From NCBI GenBank assembly GCA_964613745.1, contig CAZTJA010000080.1, positions 1-14,395 on the forward strand: a DNA stretch of 14,395 nucleotides, read 5' to 3'. Below the pieces are notes generated by a model. The model was not told the origin of the DNA. It searched no databases and was given only the letters and a program-made list of their open reading frames with translations. Positions 1 to 7,913 of the stretch are shown here, one piece after another. Source of the DNA: CAZTJA01 sp964613745 (GTDB lineage Bacteria; Desulfobacterota; Desulfomonilia; Desulfomonilales; Desulfomonilaceae). Position 1 is the first letter of the stretch. Every line of letters starts with the position of its first letter. The position numbers and the translations under genes are program-made.

Positions 1-1262
1 GTACCGGGATTTGTAGTATCTGAACTTTCCAAATTTACTATTTTGTTGGTTCTTGTTCTTCCAAAAGGCTGCCCGTCGGACGGTCTGAAGCCTTCTATTA
101 AGACGCTCTGGAGCGTACCTTCTGATGCTTTGTGATAGGATTCCGTTATCCTGCCCTGAATTTCGTGTACGATGGATAATCGCTCGGCTTTTTGTTCTTC
201 TGAAATATGATCTTTTAAAGAAGCTGCGGCTGTGCCCGGTCGAATGGAATATTTGAAAGAAAAGATCTGATCAAAACGGATGTTTTCCAAGGCTCGGCAG
301 GTGGCCTTGAAATCCGTCTCAGTCTCTCCCGGGAAACCCACGATAATATCCGAAGTTATCGCTATTCCCGGAACTGTTTTTCTGAGTTGAGTGACGGTCC
401 TGTCGTAGGATTCGAATGTGTAACCTCGTCTCATAGCTTTCAACACGCTATTGCTTCCGCTCTGGAGCGGCAAATGTATGTGCTCACACACCTTTTCGGA
501 ATCGGCTATTGCCTGGATCATTTCCGGCACTGCATCACGTGGATGTGACGTGGTAAAACGTATTCGTTTCAGATTCTTGATCTTGTTTAGAGCTCTCAGC
601 AAGGTCGGAAACGTAGTTCCGTCGGCCAAGTCTTTGCCGTAAGCGTTTACGTTTTGTCCGAGAAGAGTTACTTCGGCTATTCCGTTTTTGTTCAAATACA
701 CCACTTCATCGATAATCGCATCCAACGGTCTACTTTGTTCGGGTCCCCTCGTGTACGGTACGATACAATAAGAGCAGAAATTGGAGCACCCCTGCATAAT
801 GGTGACATAGGAGCTGACGGCAGAACTTCCCTTCTTCGGGGCCGGTAAATGGAGTGATGCTGTTCTCTCCTGAAATTCAACGCAATTCAATCGTGAACGA
901 TTCAGAGCCACTTCCTTGATGAAAGACGGTAACGACGCTATCTGATGCGTGCCGAGGACAATATCCAGATGCGGCACACGTTTCAGCAGCCTTTCCTTTT
1001 CTTGTTGTGCCACACATCCGGCTACTACCAGAATCGAATCAGGATTTGCTGACTTTATCGGTCTAAATGTACCCAATGCGCTATAAACTTTGTGCTCGGA
1101 TTTTTCCCGAATTGAGCACGTGTTAACTATGATTACGTCCGACATTCCGGGATTGTCACTGGGCTCATAACCCATTTGCTCCAGGATGAACGACATTTTC
1201 TCGGAATCATGTTCGTTCATCTGACAACCGTATGTCTCAATGTAGTAGTATTTTGAATTCAT
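1..1262 (-). CDS. miaB: tRNA-2-methylthio-N6-dimethylallyladenosine synthase MiaB (C-terminus cut by window edge)
   Basis: MiaB is a radical SAM methylthiotransferase that adds a methylthio group to i6A37 of tRNAs reading UNN codons, acting in the cytoplasm with two 4Fe-4S clusters. The frame is open from ATG at 1262 to the left edge (about 420 codons; the family is about 440-450), so only the end of the TRAM domain is missing. The N-terminal UPF0004 domain begins with the MiaB-type signature ETYGCQMN and has cluster cysteines C13, C49 (NTCSIRE) and C83 (AGCVAQ). The radical SAM motif C159-x3-C163-x2-C166 (GCSNFCSYCIVPYTRG) follows. ETYGCQMN and the YTRG ending favour MiaB over RimO and MtaB. 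The ribosome site is weak (ACGGA just before ATG). A terminator lies between it and mdh upstream, so it needs either readthrough or a promoter that I could not find. Confidence 0.95.
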   Translation of the reverse strand, partial: MNSKYYYIETYGCQMNEHDSEKMSFILEQMGYEPSDNPGMSDVIIVNTCSIREKSEHKVYSALGTFRPIKSANPDSILVVAGCVAQQEKERLLKRVPHLDIVLGTHQIASLPSFIKEVALNRSRLNCVEFQERTASLHLPAPKKGSSAVSSYVTIMQGCSNFCSYCIVPYTRGPEQSRPLDAIIDEVVYLNKNGIAEVTLLGQNVNAYGKDLADGTTFPTLLRALNKIKNLKRIRFTTSHPRDAVPEMIQAIADSEKVCEHIHLPLQSGSNSVLKAMRRGYTFESYDRTVTQLRKTVPGIAITSDIIVGFPGETETDFKATCRALENIRFDQIFSFKYSIRPGTAAASLKDHISEEQKAERLSIVHEIQGRITESYHKASEGTLQSVLIEGFRPSDGQPFGRTRTNKIVNLESSDTTNPG

Positions 1263-1304
1263 TCCGTAGCCGCGGTTTGTTCAAATTATCTGTTTTGTTG
1301 ATGA

Positions 1305-1331
1305 AAAAAGCCCTCTTGTAGAGGGCTTTTT
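1305..1331 (-). terminator. Rho-independent terminator after mdh
   Basis: A perfect 11-bp stem (AAAAAGCCCTC and GAGGGCTTTTT) with a 5-base loop, followed on the minus strand by a continuing T run. It lies 14 bases beyond the mdh stop and before miaB on the same strand. The A-rich flank makes it partly bidirectional, but no plus-strand gene ends here. Confidence 0.9.
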
Positions 1332-1345
1332 GCAAAAACGTATAT

Positions 1346-2281
1346 TTACATCAGTTTATCGACATCTTTAATCAAGCTCCTGACCGCCTCTACCGATCTC
1401 TCGAATGCTTCTTGCTCGTCCGGATTGAGATCCACTTCGACGACCTTTTCCACTCCGCCTGCTCCCAGAATTGCCGGAACACCGACAAAAACACCTTTCT
1501 CGTTGTATTCACCGTTCAAATAGGCTGCAACCGGGAGAAGACGTTTCTTGTCCAAGAGTATAGCTTTGGCCATCTGAACGGTGGATGCAGCAGGCGCATA
1601 ATAGGCGCTTCCCGTTTTTAAGTAATTTACTATCTCGGCTCCGCCCTGCCTTGTTCTTTGTACGATTTCTTCAAGTCGATCAGGCGTAATGAAATTTGTA
1701 ATGGGAACTCCGCCGGCAAAGCAGTATCGAACCAGAGGCACCATAGTATCGCCATGACCACCCAGCACCAAGGCTTGAATGTCTTCTACTGAAACTCCGA
1801 TCTCGTCCGCGAGAAACGTTCGGAAACGAGCGGTATCAAGAACGCCGGCCATTCCGATTATTTTTCTCGGCTGAAAACCGGATTTTTTCCAGGCGGTATA
1901 TACCATTGCATCCAAAGGATTAGAGACTATGAGCATAATTGCGTTCGGAGAATATTGAGCAGCTTTTGCCGCGACGTCTCCCACTATTTTCACGTTTGTG
2001 GACAGCAAGTCATCTCGGCTCATTCCCGGCTTTCTTGCTATTCCCGCAGTGATAATGATCAGATCGCTACCCTGGGTAGTCTCGTACTCATTGGATCCCA
2101 CCACTCTCGAATCCATGCCCAGTACAGGGGTGGCCTCATACATATCGAGGGCTTTGCCTTGAGGAATACCTTCTATGATGTCGACAATGACAATGTCACC
2201 CAATTCTTGGGCCGACGCGTAAGCGGCAACAGACGCGCCTACATTGCCCGCTCCGATGACGGTAATTTTCTTCCGGGCCAT
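1346..2281 (-). CDS. mdh: NAD-dependent malate dehydrogenase (LDH-like type)
   Basis: The enzyme oxidises malate to oxaloacetate with NAD in central carbon metabolism, and can run in the reductive direction in anaerobes. It has 311 residues, the normal length for LDH-like malate dehydrogenases. The Rossmann motif GAGNVG (10-15) is followed by D34, which favours NAD over NADP. The substrate loop reads ARKPGMSRDD with R83 and R89; an Arg rather than the Gln of lactate dehydrogenase at the specificity position marks malate use. N121 (VSNPLD), D149 and R152 (LDTARFR) and the catalytic H176 (GGHGDTM) are all present. ATG follows a strong AGGAGG site (2286-2291). It appears to be transcribed alone and is followed by a terminator. 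Confidence 0.96.
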   Translation of the reverse strand: MARKKITVIGAGNVGASVAAYASAQELGDIVIVDIIEGIPQGKALDMYEATPVLGMDSRVVGSNEYETTQGSDLIIITAGIARKPGMSRDDLLSTNVKIVGDVAAKAAQYSPNAIMLIVSNPLDAMVYTAWKKSGFQPRKIIGMAGVLDTARFRTFLADEIGVSVEDIQALVLGGHGDTMVPLVRYCFAGGVPITNFITPDRLEEIVQRTRQGGAEIVNYLKTGSAYYAPAASTVQMAKAILLDKKRLLPVAAYLNGEYNEKGVFVGVPAILGAGGVEKVVEVDLNPDEQEAFERSVEAVRSLIKDVDKLM

Positions 2282-2352
2282 ATTTCCTCCTGAGAAAAGA
2301 TTCGGAAAATCAAATCCAACCTTGGTGAGAAAAGCCTCTTGGTTAAGAGAAG

Positions 2353-2382
2353 AATATCACACGTATTTATAGTAAATGGCAA
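2353..2382 (-). promoter_or_regulatory. Possible sigma70 promoter for mdh
   Basis: On the minus strand TTGCCA (2382-2377), an 18-base spacer and GATATT (2358-2353) lie about 70 bases upstream of the mdh start. The -35 matches 5 of 6 consensus bases and the -10 matches 4 of 6. The rest of the 2292-2519 divergent gap shows nothing stronger for either strand. Confidence 0.35.
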
Positions 2383-2519
2383 TACTCACGTTTTCTTTCG
2401 GAGCATTTTGGTCGGGAATTCTTTGTTCGAATCAGAAATTCGGAAAGACAAGAGATAATAAATTCATCTTGGGTGTCCTTTTCTGGATAAAAGGAACTTA
2501 GATTTGAACGGAATCATAC

Positions 2520-3275
2520 ATGGATCATTTGGAACAAAGCAGCCGCATTCGCGTTGCGGCGATCGCGGATATTCACTACACGAAAACATCGAAAGGTAAG
2601 CTGAGTAGTATCTTTGTGGAGATTTCCGATACAGCCGACATTCTCTTGCTGTGCGGCGACTTGACTGATCTGGGAATGGCTTCGGAAGGACAGGTATTGA
2701 TTGAAGACTTGCGCCAATATCTTACCATACCCGTCATAGCTGTATTCGGAAACCATGATTTTGAATCGAATGCTGAAAACAAATTGAAAAAAGCGTTCCA
2801 AGAGAACGGTGTGGAATTGCTGGATGGAAATTCGTTCCATTTTAGAGGAATCAATTTTGTCGGCGTGAAGGGTTTTGCCGGTGGTTTCGGAAAACACATG
2901 CTCCAATCTTGGGGTGAAATCACAATTAAGAATTTCGTCAAAGAAGCTGAAAAAGAAGCTGAAAAGCTATCCCAAGTTCTGCGACAGACATCGGGGCCGA
3001 TAATTGTACTCCTTCATTATTCTCCTATAAGGGACACTCTCGTCGGCGAACATCCCGAAATCTTTACATACTTGGGATGCAGTAAATTGGAAGACGTGCT
3101 GACTCCCAACGTCATAGCCGTTTTTCATGGACATGCTCATAACGGCACTTTGTCGGGAAAAACAAAAAAGGGAATACCGGTATTTAATGTATCGGCTCAA
3201 TTGCTTGAGAAACATAGGGTCGATAATAAAATTTATAGACTGCTGGAATTTGACTCACAAAAGGAGACAGGATGA
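2520..3275 (+). CDS. Calcineurin-like metallophosphoesterase
   Basis: This is a 251-residue single-domain metallophosphoesterase, predicted to be cytoplasmic with no signal peptide or membrane segment. All metal-binding motifs of the family are visible: D17-x-H19, G46-D47, G77-N78-H79-D80, H166 (LLHYSP) and G204-H205-A206-H207. It should therefore be an active two-metal hydrolase of a phosphomonoester or phosphodiester; the substrate cannot be read from sequence. A charged Lys/Glu-rich helix spans about 138-156. The start is an ATG with only a weak CGGA site. Its stop overlaps the start of the next gene by 4 bases (ATGA), implying translational coupling with a nucleotidyltransferase-fold protein, which is the best clue to its role. 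GATAAT at 2454-2459 could be a -10 but has no convincing -35. Confidence 0.9.
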   Translation: MDHLEQSSRIRVAAIADIHYTKTSKGKLSSIFVEISDTADILLLCGDLTDLGMASEGQVLIEDLRQYLTIPVIAVFGNHDFESNAENKLKKAFQENGVELLDGNSFHFRGINFVGVKGFAGGFGKHMLQSWGEITIKNFVKEAEKEAEKLSQVLRQTSGPIIVLLHYSPIRDTLVGEHPEIFTYLGCSKLEDVLTPNVIAVFHGHAHNGTLSGKTKKGIPVFNVSAQLLEKHRVDNKIYRLLEFDSQKETG

Positions 3276-4078
3276 TTCGTTTTTCGAAAACCGACGCTGC
3301 CGGAGAAGATCTTCATTGCTCATCACCGGCTGTGGACATTCTACCGCTTCACATCATGGAAATTTACAGAAAAGGCATTACGGCGGCTCACGATGCAGGT
3401 ATTCCGTTTCTTGTAGGCGGAGCTTTCGCCTTGAATTGCTATACTGGAATTATTCGACATACCAAAGATTTTGATTTTTTCGTAATGCCGAAACAAGTAA
3501 GACCGTTAATGGAGGTGCTTGAGAAAGCAGGTTTCAAAACGGAAGTCTTCGATCCGGTTTGGTTGGCGAAAGCCTGGTATGGCGATGATTTTATTGACAT
3601 AATTTTTGCTTCAAGGAACGGCGTTTCCGAAGTGGACGAAACATGGTTCGAGTTCGCTCCAGGAGGAGAGCTGCTCGGACTTCCCATACGATTGTGTCCT
3701 GTAGAAGAAGTTATATGGTCGAAAGCATTCGTAATGGAACGTGAGAGGTTCGATGGGGCCGATATAGCACACCTCATACGAGCGAGAGCCGAATCGATGG
3801 ATTGGCAAAGACTCTTATTGCGATTTCGCGATCACTGGCATGTTCTGTTGGTACACTTAATACTATTCGGTTTTGTTTACCCCTCGGAGCGATCGCGAAT
3901 TCCCTATTGGGTCATGCGAGAACTATTGGATACGTTCGAAGAAGAACTCAAATCGCCCAATATCAAAGAGAAACTCTGCAGAGGTTCTCTTCTTTCAGGA
4001 ACGCAGTATACGATCGATATTGAATCCTGGGGTTATGAGGAATGCACAAAGGAGGGCAAATCGAATAAAGTTTTTTAA
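3272..4078 (+). CDS. Nucleotidyltransferase-fold protein coupled to the phosphoesterase
   Basis: This 268-residue protein has the pol-beta-type nucleotidyltransferase signature. V48-G49-G50-A51 is followed by T64-K-D66-F-D68-F, and a third acidic residue is D109 in FIDIIF, so the metal-binding triad looks intact. A conserved-looking helical stretch around 144-170 (EEVIWSKAFV, then ERFDGADIAHLI) resembles AbiEii-like and related uncharacterised nucleotidyltransferases. The C-terminal part (176-268) is mostly helical, with no motif I can name. An AAGGAG site (3261-3266) precedes the ATG, which overlaps the upstream stop. Such enzymes usually transfer a nucleoside monophosphate to RNA, protein or a small molecule; the acceptor here is unknown. 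No AbiEi-type antitoxin gene flanks it, so I do not call it a toxin. Confidence 0.75.
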   Translation: MIRFSKTDAAGEDLHCSSPAVDILPLHIMEIYRKGITAAHDAGIPFLVGGAFALNCYTGIIRHTKDFDFFVMPKQVRPLMEVLEKAGFKTEVFDPVWLAKAWYGDDFIDIIFASRNGVSEVDETWFEFAPGGELLGLPIRLCPVEEVIWSKAFVMERERFDGADIAHLIRARAESMDWQRLLLRFRDHWHVLLVHLILFGFVYPSERSRIPYWVMRELLDTFEEELKSPNIKEKLCRGSLLSGTQYTIDIESWGYEECTKEGKSNKVF

Positions 4079-4143
4079 AAAGATCACTTAATTCGATCAG
4101 ATTTGCTGTCCCGTATATTCAAAGCGCCATGTTTGTGCCGGTG

Positions 4144-4172
4144 TTGCCGTGACGATCTAAACATCCTATGAT
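4144..4172 (+). promoter_or_regulatory. Sigma70-type promoter for the radical SAM gene
   Basis: TTGCCG (4144-4149), a 17-base spacer and TATGAT (4167-4172). The predicted transcript would begin about 25 bases before the ATG at 4204, with GGAG at 4194-4197 as ribosome site. The spacing and short leader make this one of the better promoters in the window. Confidence 0.6.
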
Positions 4173-4203
4173 TGGGCCTTGAAAGAACTACCCGGAGCGC
4201 CCA

Positions 4204-5472
4204 ATGCTGGTCGAAAACGCTTTGACTGCTTTTTTGAAGAGAAAAAACTCACAAATTCTCAATTTCAATCAGTTTGATCGGATTTATCCCCCGAAGCCTC
4301 AGCACGGTAAGCAGTATCTTCTCTATATCCATATTCCTTTTTGCGAAGAGCTATGCCCGTACTGCTCTTTCAATCGCTACGCTTTTCGGCACGACATCGC
4401 CGTGGACTACTTCACATCGTTGACCAAAGAAATACATATGTATGCCGAGTTGGGGTTCAATTTTTCCGCAATTTACGTAGGCGGAGGTACGCCTACTGTG
4501 CTGCCTGAACATATGGGCAGGCTTCTGCTCGATTGTGCAGAATTGTTCGCCATCAAAGAAATTTCTCTGGAAACAAATCCCAACCATTTGACTGATGAAA
4601 TAGTGAAAATTCTTAAAGACAGTGGTGTGAACAGGCTCTCGGTGGGGGTTCAGAGCTTTGATGATCAACTGCTTAAACAAATGGATCGACTGAAAAAATA
4701 CGGCAGCGGTGAGGAGATCAAATCCAGGCTTTGGAAGTACAGTGGCGTTTTTGACACACTCAATATAGATATGATCTTTAATTTTCCTACTCAGACTTCT
4801 GACATGCTGATTGAGGATTGCCGGATAATCAAGGAGTTGCAAGCCGATCAGGTGACTTTTTATCCGCTCATGGTTTCGGATATAACGAAAAGAGAATTGG
4901 AACGGCGTTTTGGGGTTATCAGTTACCGTCAGGAAAAATATTTTTACGAACTCATATGCTCATCCCTCCAATCCGAATACGGCCATGGAACGGCATGGTG
5001 TTTTTCACGGAAAAACAGCATGATCGACGAGTACATTGTGGACTATGATGAATATATAGGAGCCGGATCAGGGGCGTTCGGCTATGTGAACGGCACCTGC
5101 ATCGCGAACACATTCGATTTGGCCGAATATTCCAAGAAGATCCAAGACGGCAAATTACCTATTTTCGCTCAAAAAAAGTTTTCACCTACTGAGCAGATTC
5201 AGTATGATTTTATGATGAAACTCTTTGGTACTACTCTCGATTTAGCAAGAATGGAGCAAAAATTCGGGGGAAAATTTTCACGTACCCTTTGGAAGGAAAT
5301 ACCATTCATGAAGCTCATCGGAGCATTAAAAGCAAGTGAGAACGAGAAATTGAACCTCACTCCGAAGGGCCGGTATCTCTGGGTGGTTATGATGAGAGAA
5401 TTCTTCACCGGAGTGAACAATTTTCGTGATATTTGTCGTGTCGGAAACAGGCCCGGTCTGGATTGCACTTGA
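4204..5472 (+). CDS. HemN/HemW-like radical SAM protein (coproporphyrinogen oxidase family)
   Basis: This is a 422-residue cytoplasmic radical SAM protein of the coproporphyrinogen III dehydrogenase superfamily. The cluster motif C47-x3-C51-x2-C54 sits in YIHIPFCEELCPYCSF; GGGTPT (93-98) and ETNP (123-126) are the usual SAM-binding landmarks, followed by RLSVGVQSFD. Position 56 is Phe, as in HemW-type proteins, not the fourth Cys of true oxygen-independent HemN. The C-terminal domain is not canonical HemW: it ends in KGRYLWVVMMREFFTGVNN, a pattern of a less studied subgroup. It may act in heme or tetrapyrrole handling or on another substrate. An in-frame TGA at 4180 fixes the start region, and GGAG at 4194 supports the ATG. 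It is transcribed alone; no heme genes lie nearby. Confidence 0.85.
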   Translation: MLVENALTAFLKRKNSQILNFNQFDRIYPPKPQHGKQYLLYIHIPFCEELCPYCSFNRYAFRHDIAVDYFTSLTKEIHMYAELGFNFSAIYVGGGTPTVLPEHMGRLLLDCAELFAIKEISLETNPNHLTDEIVKILKDSGVNRLSVGVQSFDDQLLKQMDRLKKYGSGEEIKSRLWKYSGVFDTLNIDMIFNFPTQTSDMLIEDCRIIKELQADQVTFYPLMVSDITKRELERRFGVISYRQEKYFYELICSSLQSEYGHGTAWCFSRKNSMIDEYIVDYDEYIGAGSGAFGYVNGTCIANTFDLAEYSKKIQDGKLPIFAQKKFSPTEQIQYDFMMKLFGTTLDLARMEQKFGGKFSRTLWKEIPFMKLIGALKASENEKLNLTPKGRYLWVVMMREFFTGVNNFRDICRVGNRPGLDCT

Positions 5473-5571
5473 GTGTTCTTTGGGTTTCACTGACTCACAT
5501 GAGAAGTTTCGTTTGAATTTTATTTATCAAATCAATCGTCATTGGTTTTCATTATTGCGAATTTAGTCGGA

Positions 5572-5598
5572 TTGCAAAGAAAGCGAATTTGATATAAT
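5572..5598 (+). promoter_or_regulatory. Extended -10 promoter for the histidine kinase
   Basis: TTGCAA (5572-5577), a short 15-base spacer, then a TG-n-TATAAT extended -10 (TATAAT at 5593-5598). The extended -10 can compensate for the short spacing. The predicted leader before the kinase ATG is about 150 bases. A 15-base dyad (5588-5602) lies across the -10, and the 10-base word AGTCGGATTG occurs at 5564-5573, touching the -35, and again at 5644-5653. Confidence 0.6.
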
Positions 5599-5602
5599 CA
5601 AA
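5588..5602. repeat. Dyad TTTGAT-N3-ATCAAA over the kinase -10 box
   Basis: A perfect 6-bp inverted repeat with a 3-base centre, covering the extended -10 element. Its position suits a repressor operator. It is AT-rich and could also arise by chance around a TATAAT box. Confidence 0.4.
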
Positions 5603-5755
5603 TGTTTACATAATGAATCCGCTGATTAGAAGACACACAAAAAAGTCGGATTGGACTTTGATAAATAATGTCATAAAGCAGAGTTGATTCAAACCTTCGA
5701 GAAAGCTCTGATTACTATATATGCGTGACTGAAGTAAACAAGGCGAGAAAGCCGC

Positions 5756-7906
5756 ATGAATAAACCGACCTACGAAGAACTCCAAGTAAAAGTCAAAGAG
5801 TTGGAGAAACGTGTCAAGGGCCTCGAAGAAATGGCGGGCAATTTGATCGACGGTGCCCTCGACATCAGCGACCATGAGGTCTTTGAGCTATCAATTCTGA
5901 ACAACATTTCACAAGCTTTGATCTCTACTATGGATTTGGATGAGCTTCTTGCCATCGTCATTGACGAAGTAAACAAGGCTTTGTTGACTGAAGGGTGCGG
6001 AGTTTTACTGTACGACGAGAATCGCAACGATCTGTACTGGAAGCAAATACGTGACGCAAGGCACATACTGGCACCTCAATCGGATGATCTCCGGTTACCT
6101 CTGGACAGGAGCATCGCCGGATGGGTTTTTCGGCACAACAAGCCCGCTCGCGTAAATGACACGTCAAAGGACCCTCGGTATTATCCTGAAATGACCAGGA
6201 AAAGCGGGTTTGAGATTCGTAAGGTTCTGCAGGTGCCTTTGAATGCAAAGGACAAGACCGTCGGCGTGATCATGGCGATGAACAAGATAGGCGGTGACTT
6301 CACTGAACAGGATGAAACACTGCTCATATCGATGGCTGCTACGATAGCTTTGGCCATCGACAATGCTACCGTTTATCAAAAACTTAATCAATCCAGGGAC
6401 ATACTTGAAATGATCTACAATTCGAGTATGGCTTTGGCTACCACAATGGATCTAGACCATCTTCTCCGAGTCATCGTCAACGAGATTCGAACCGCGATGG
6501 AAACTGAGGCTGCCGGATTGCTGCTTCACGACGAAAGGCGGGGCGATTTATTTTGGCGGGAAGTTCAGGACGAGAAAGGCCTTATTCATCCAAAGACTTC
6601 GGACATAAGACTGCCGATTGAAGGCAGTATCAGCGGAGAGGTCTTCGAAACAGGTGAACCGAAGCTCCTGAACAATCCGGCGTTGAATCCCCAGTTCTTC
6701 GCTCCTTTTCAGGAGAGGACCGGGATAATCATCCGAAACGAAATTATTGTTCCTCTCAACACTCGTGAAAAGACCATTGGGGTTATAGTTGTAATCAACA
6801 AAAAAGAGGGGCAATTCTCTCAGGAAGATGTTCAAGTTCTCAGTTCTCTTGCCGGTGTCGTGGCAATGGCGGTTGAGAACGCTTCTTTTTTCGAAGAGCT
6901 GCTGAATTCCTACAAAGAATTAGAAAGTTTAAACCGTGTCAAGACTAAGGTCCTGAATCACTTGTCCCACGAATTGAGAACTCCCCTTGCAATTATTAGG
7001 GGGACCATAGCCACAATGGAGCGCAAGCTCAAAGAAATGAGCATACCTGATTTCGACCGATCAATTGAGCGAATGAATCGGCATGTACAGAGTCTTAATC
7101 GACTCGAAGCTCAGGTGGAAAGCATAGTAATGACGGGGTATTCTTGGGAACGTCGTTTCATAACCGGCTTTTTGCAGTGTGCTCTTGATTTAATGGACGT
7201 TCAGGCCGAGTGGACCCCCGAGATTAAGCGAGCGGCACAGGTCATTCATCAATGGCTCGGAAAGACATTTCCGACCCGTCAGGACGAACCTGAACTTATA
7301 AACATTAACGAGTTTGCATCACATGTTCATGAATACATAAAGACTAAAGCCCATGAACAAGGCAGAACGCTGAAGCTCCAGTTTGACATGGAGCCGGCAC
7401 ACATCCTCATCCCCGGGCACGTGCTCCACGCGATTATTGAAGGCTTGGTAAGAAATGCCATTGAAGCGACTCCGGATTTTGGATCAGTATCAGTCACCGG
7501 CCGTGTTTCAGATGATCGATACATCATGGTCGTGAAGGACAACGGGGTTGGAATACCTGAGAAAGATCAGAGTCTCATTTTTGAAGGGTTTTATCCGGTC
7601 CAGGAAACTGAGAATTACCAAAGTAAGCGACCCTATTCGTTTAATGCAGGAGGAAAAGGCATAGATTTACTGCGAATCAGAATGTTTTCCGAACTCTATG
7701 GATTTAGGCTTTCTTTTCATTCAGTACGCTGTCCACACTTAGCCGCACTCGAAACTCAGGAAATGGATTTTTGCGAAAAGTGCGAATCAAAGGATGAATG
7801 CGGAGGTCACGGGGGTTCGGAGTTTACCGTAAGTTTTCCCATTGCTGAGACTTCGGCACACGAAAATATGTTGTTGGAGTATGAAAAATCTGCAGCTCTG
7901 AACTGA
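5756..7906 (+). CDS. Tandem-GAF sensor histidine kinase with Cys-rich ATPase insert
   Basis: This is a soluble 716-residue sensor kinase with no membrane segment. A short coiled coil (about 3-26) is followed by two GAF domains (about 55-205 and 222-377). The two GAFs align well with each other (TMDLDELL/TMDLDHLL; LYDENRNDLYW/LHDERRGDLFW), which indicates internal duplication. The HisKA H-box has H405 in HLSHELRTPL. The catalytic domain shows N567 (GLVRNAIE), the G1 box DNGVGI (595-600) and the G2 box GGKGIDLLR (632-640). About 160 residues separate H405 and N567, which is longer than usual. After G2 an insert carries C659, C673, C676 and C682 before the final strand (EFTVSFP), suggesting a metal or Fe-S site. 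No response regulator is encoded in the window, so it is an orphan here. The ribosome site AAGGCGAG (5740-5747) is weak. Confidence 0.93.
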   Translation: MNKPTYEELQVKVKELEKRVKGLEEMAGNLIDGALDISDHEVFELSILNNISQALISTMDLDELLAIVIDEVNKALLTEGCGVLLYDENRNDLYWKQIRDARHILAPQSDDLRLPLDRSIAGWVFRHNKPARVNDTSKDPRYYPEMTRKSGFEIRKVLQVPLNAKDKTVGVIMAMNKIGGDFTEQDETLLISMAATIALAIDNATVYQKLNQSRDILEMIYNSSMALATTMDLDHLLRVIVNEIRTAMETEAAGLLLHDERRGDLFWREVQDEKGLIHPKTSDIRLPIEGSISGEVFETGEPKLLNNPALNPQFFAPFQERTGIIIRNEIIVPLNTREKTIGVIVVINKKEGQFSQEDVQVLSSLAGVVAMAVENASFFEELLNSYKELESLNRVKTKVLNHLSHELRTPLAIIRGTIATMERKLKEMSIPDFDRSIERMNRHVQSLNRLEAQVESIVMTGYSWERRFITGFLQCALDLMDVQAEWTPEIKRAAQVIHQWLGKTFPTRQDEPELININEFASHVHEYIKTKAHEQGRTLKLQFDMEPAHILIPGHVLHAIIEGLVRNAIEATPDFGSVSVTGRVSDDRYIMVVKDNGVGIPEKDQSLIFEGFYPVQETENYQSKRPYSFNAGGKGIDLLRIRMFSELYGFRLSFHSVRCPHLAALETQEMDFCEKCESKDECGGHGGSEFTVSFPIAETSAHENMLLEYEKSAALN

Positions 7907-7913
7907 AATTTAT

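Noticed and set aside
3272..4078. AbiEii-type toxin of an abortive infection system
   Set aside because: The nucleotidyltransferase motifs fit loosely, but no AbiEi-like winged-helix antitoxin is adjacent; the partner is a phosphoesterase.
4057..4110. Imperfect inverted repeat after the nucleotidyltransferase gene as terminator
   Set aside because: The stem is interrupted by a bulge and no T run follows it.
4204..5472. Naming the radical SAM gene hemN or hemW
   Set aside because: The fourth Cys of HemN is missing and the C-terminal domain does not look like canonical HemW, so no symbol is justified.
5603..5730. Three tiny ORFs (2-3 codons after ATG) in the kinase leader as an attenuator
   Set aside because: They are very short, lack ribosome sites and regulatory codon runs, and no terminator hairpin follows them.
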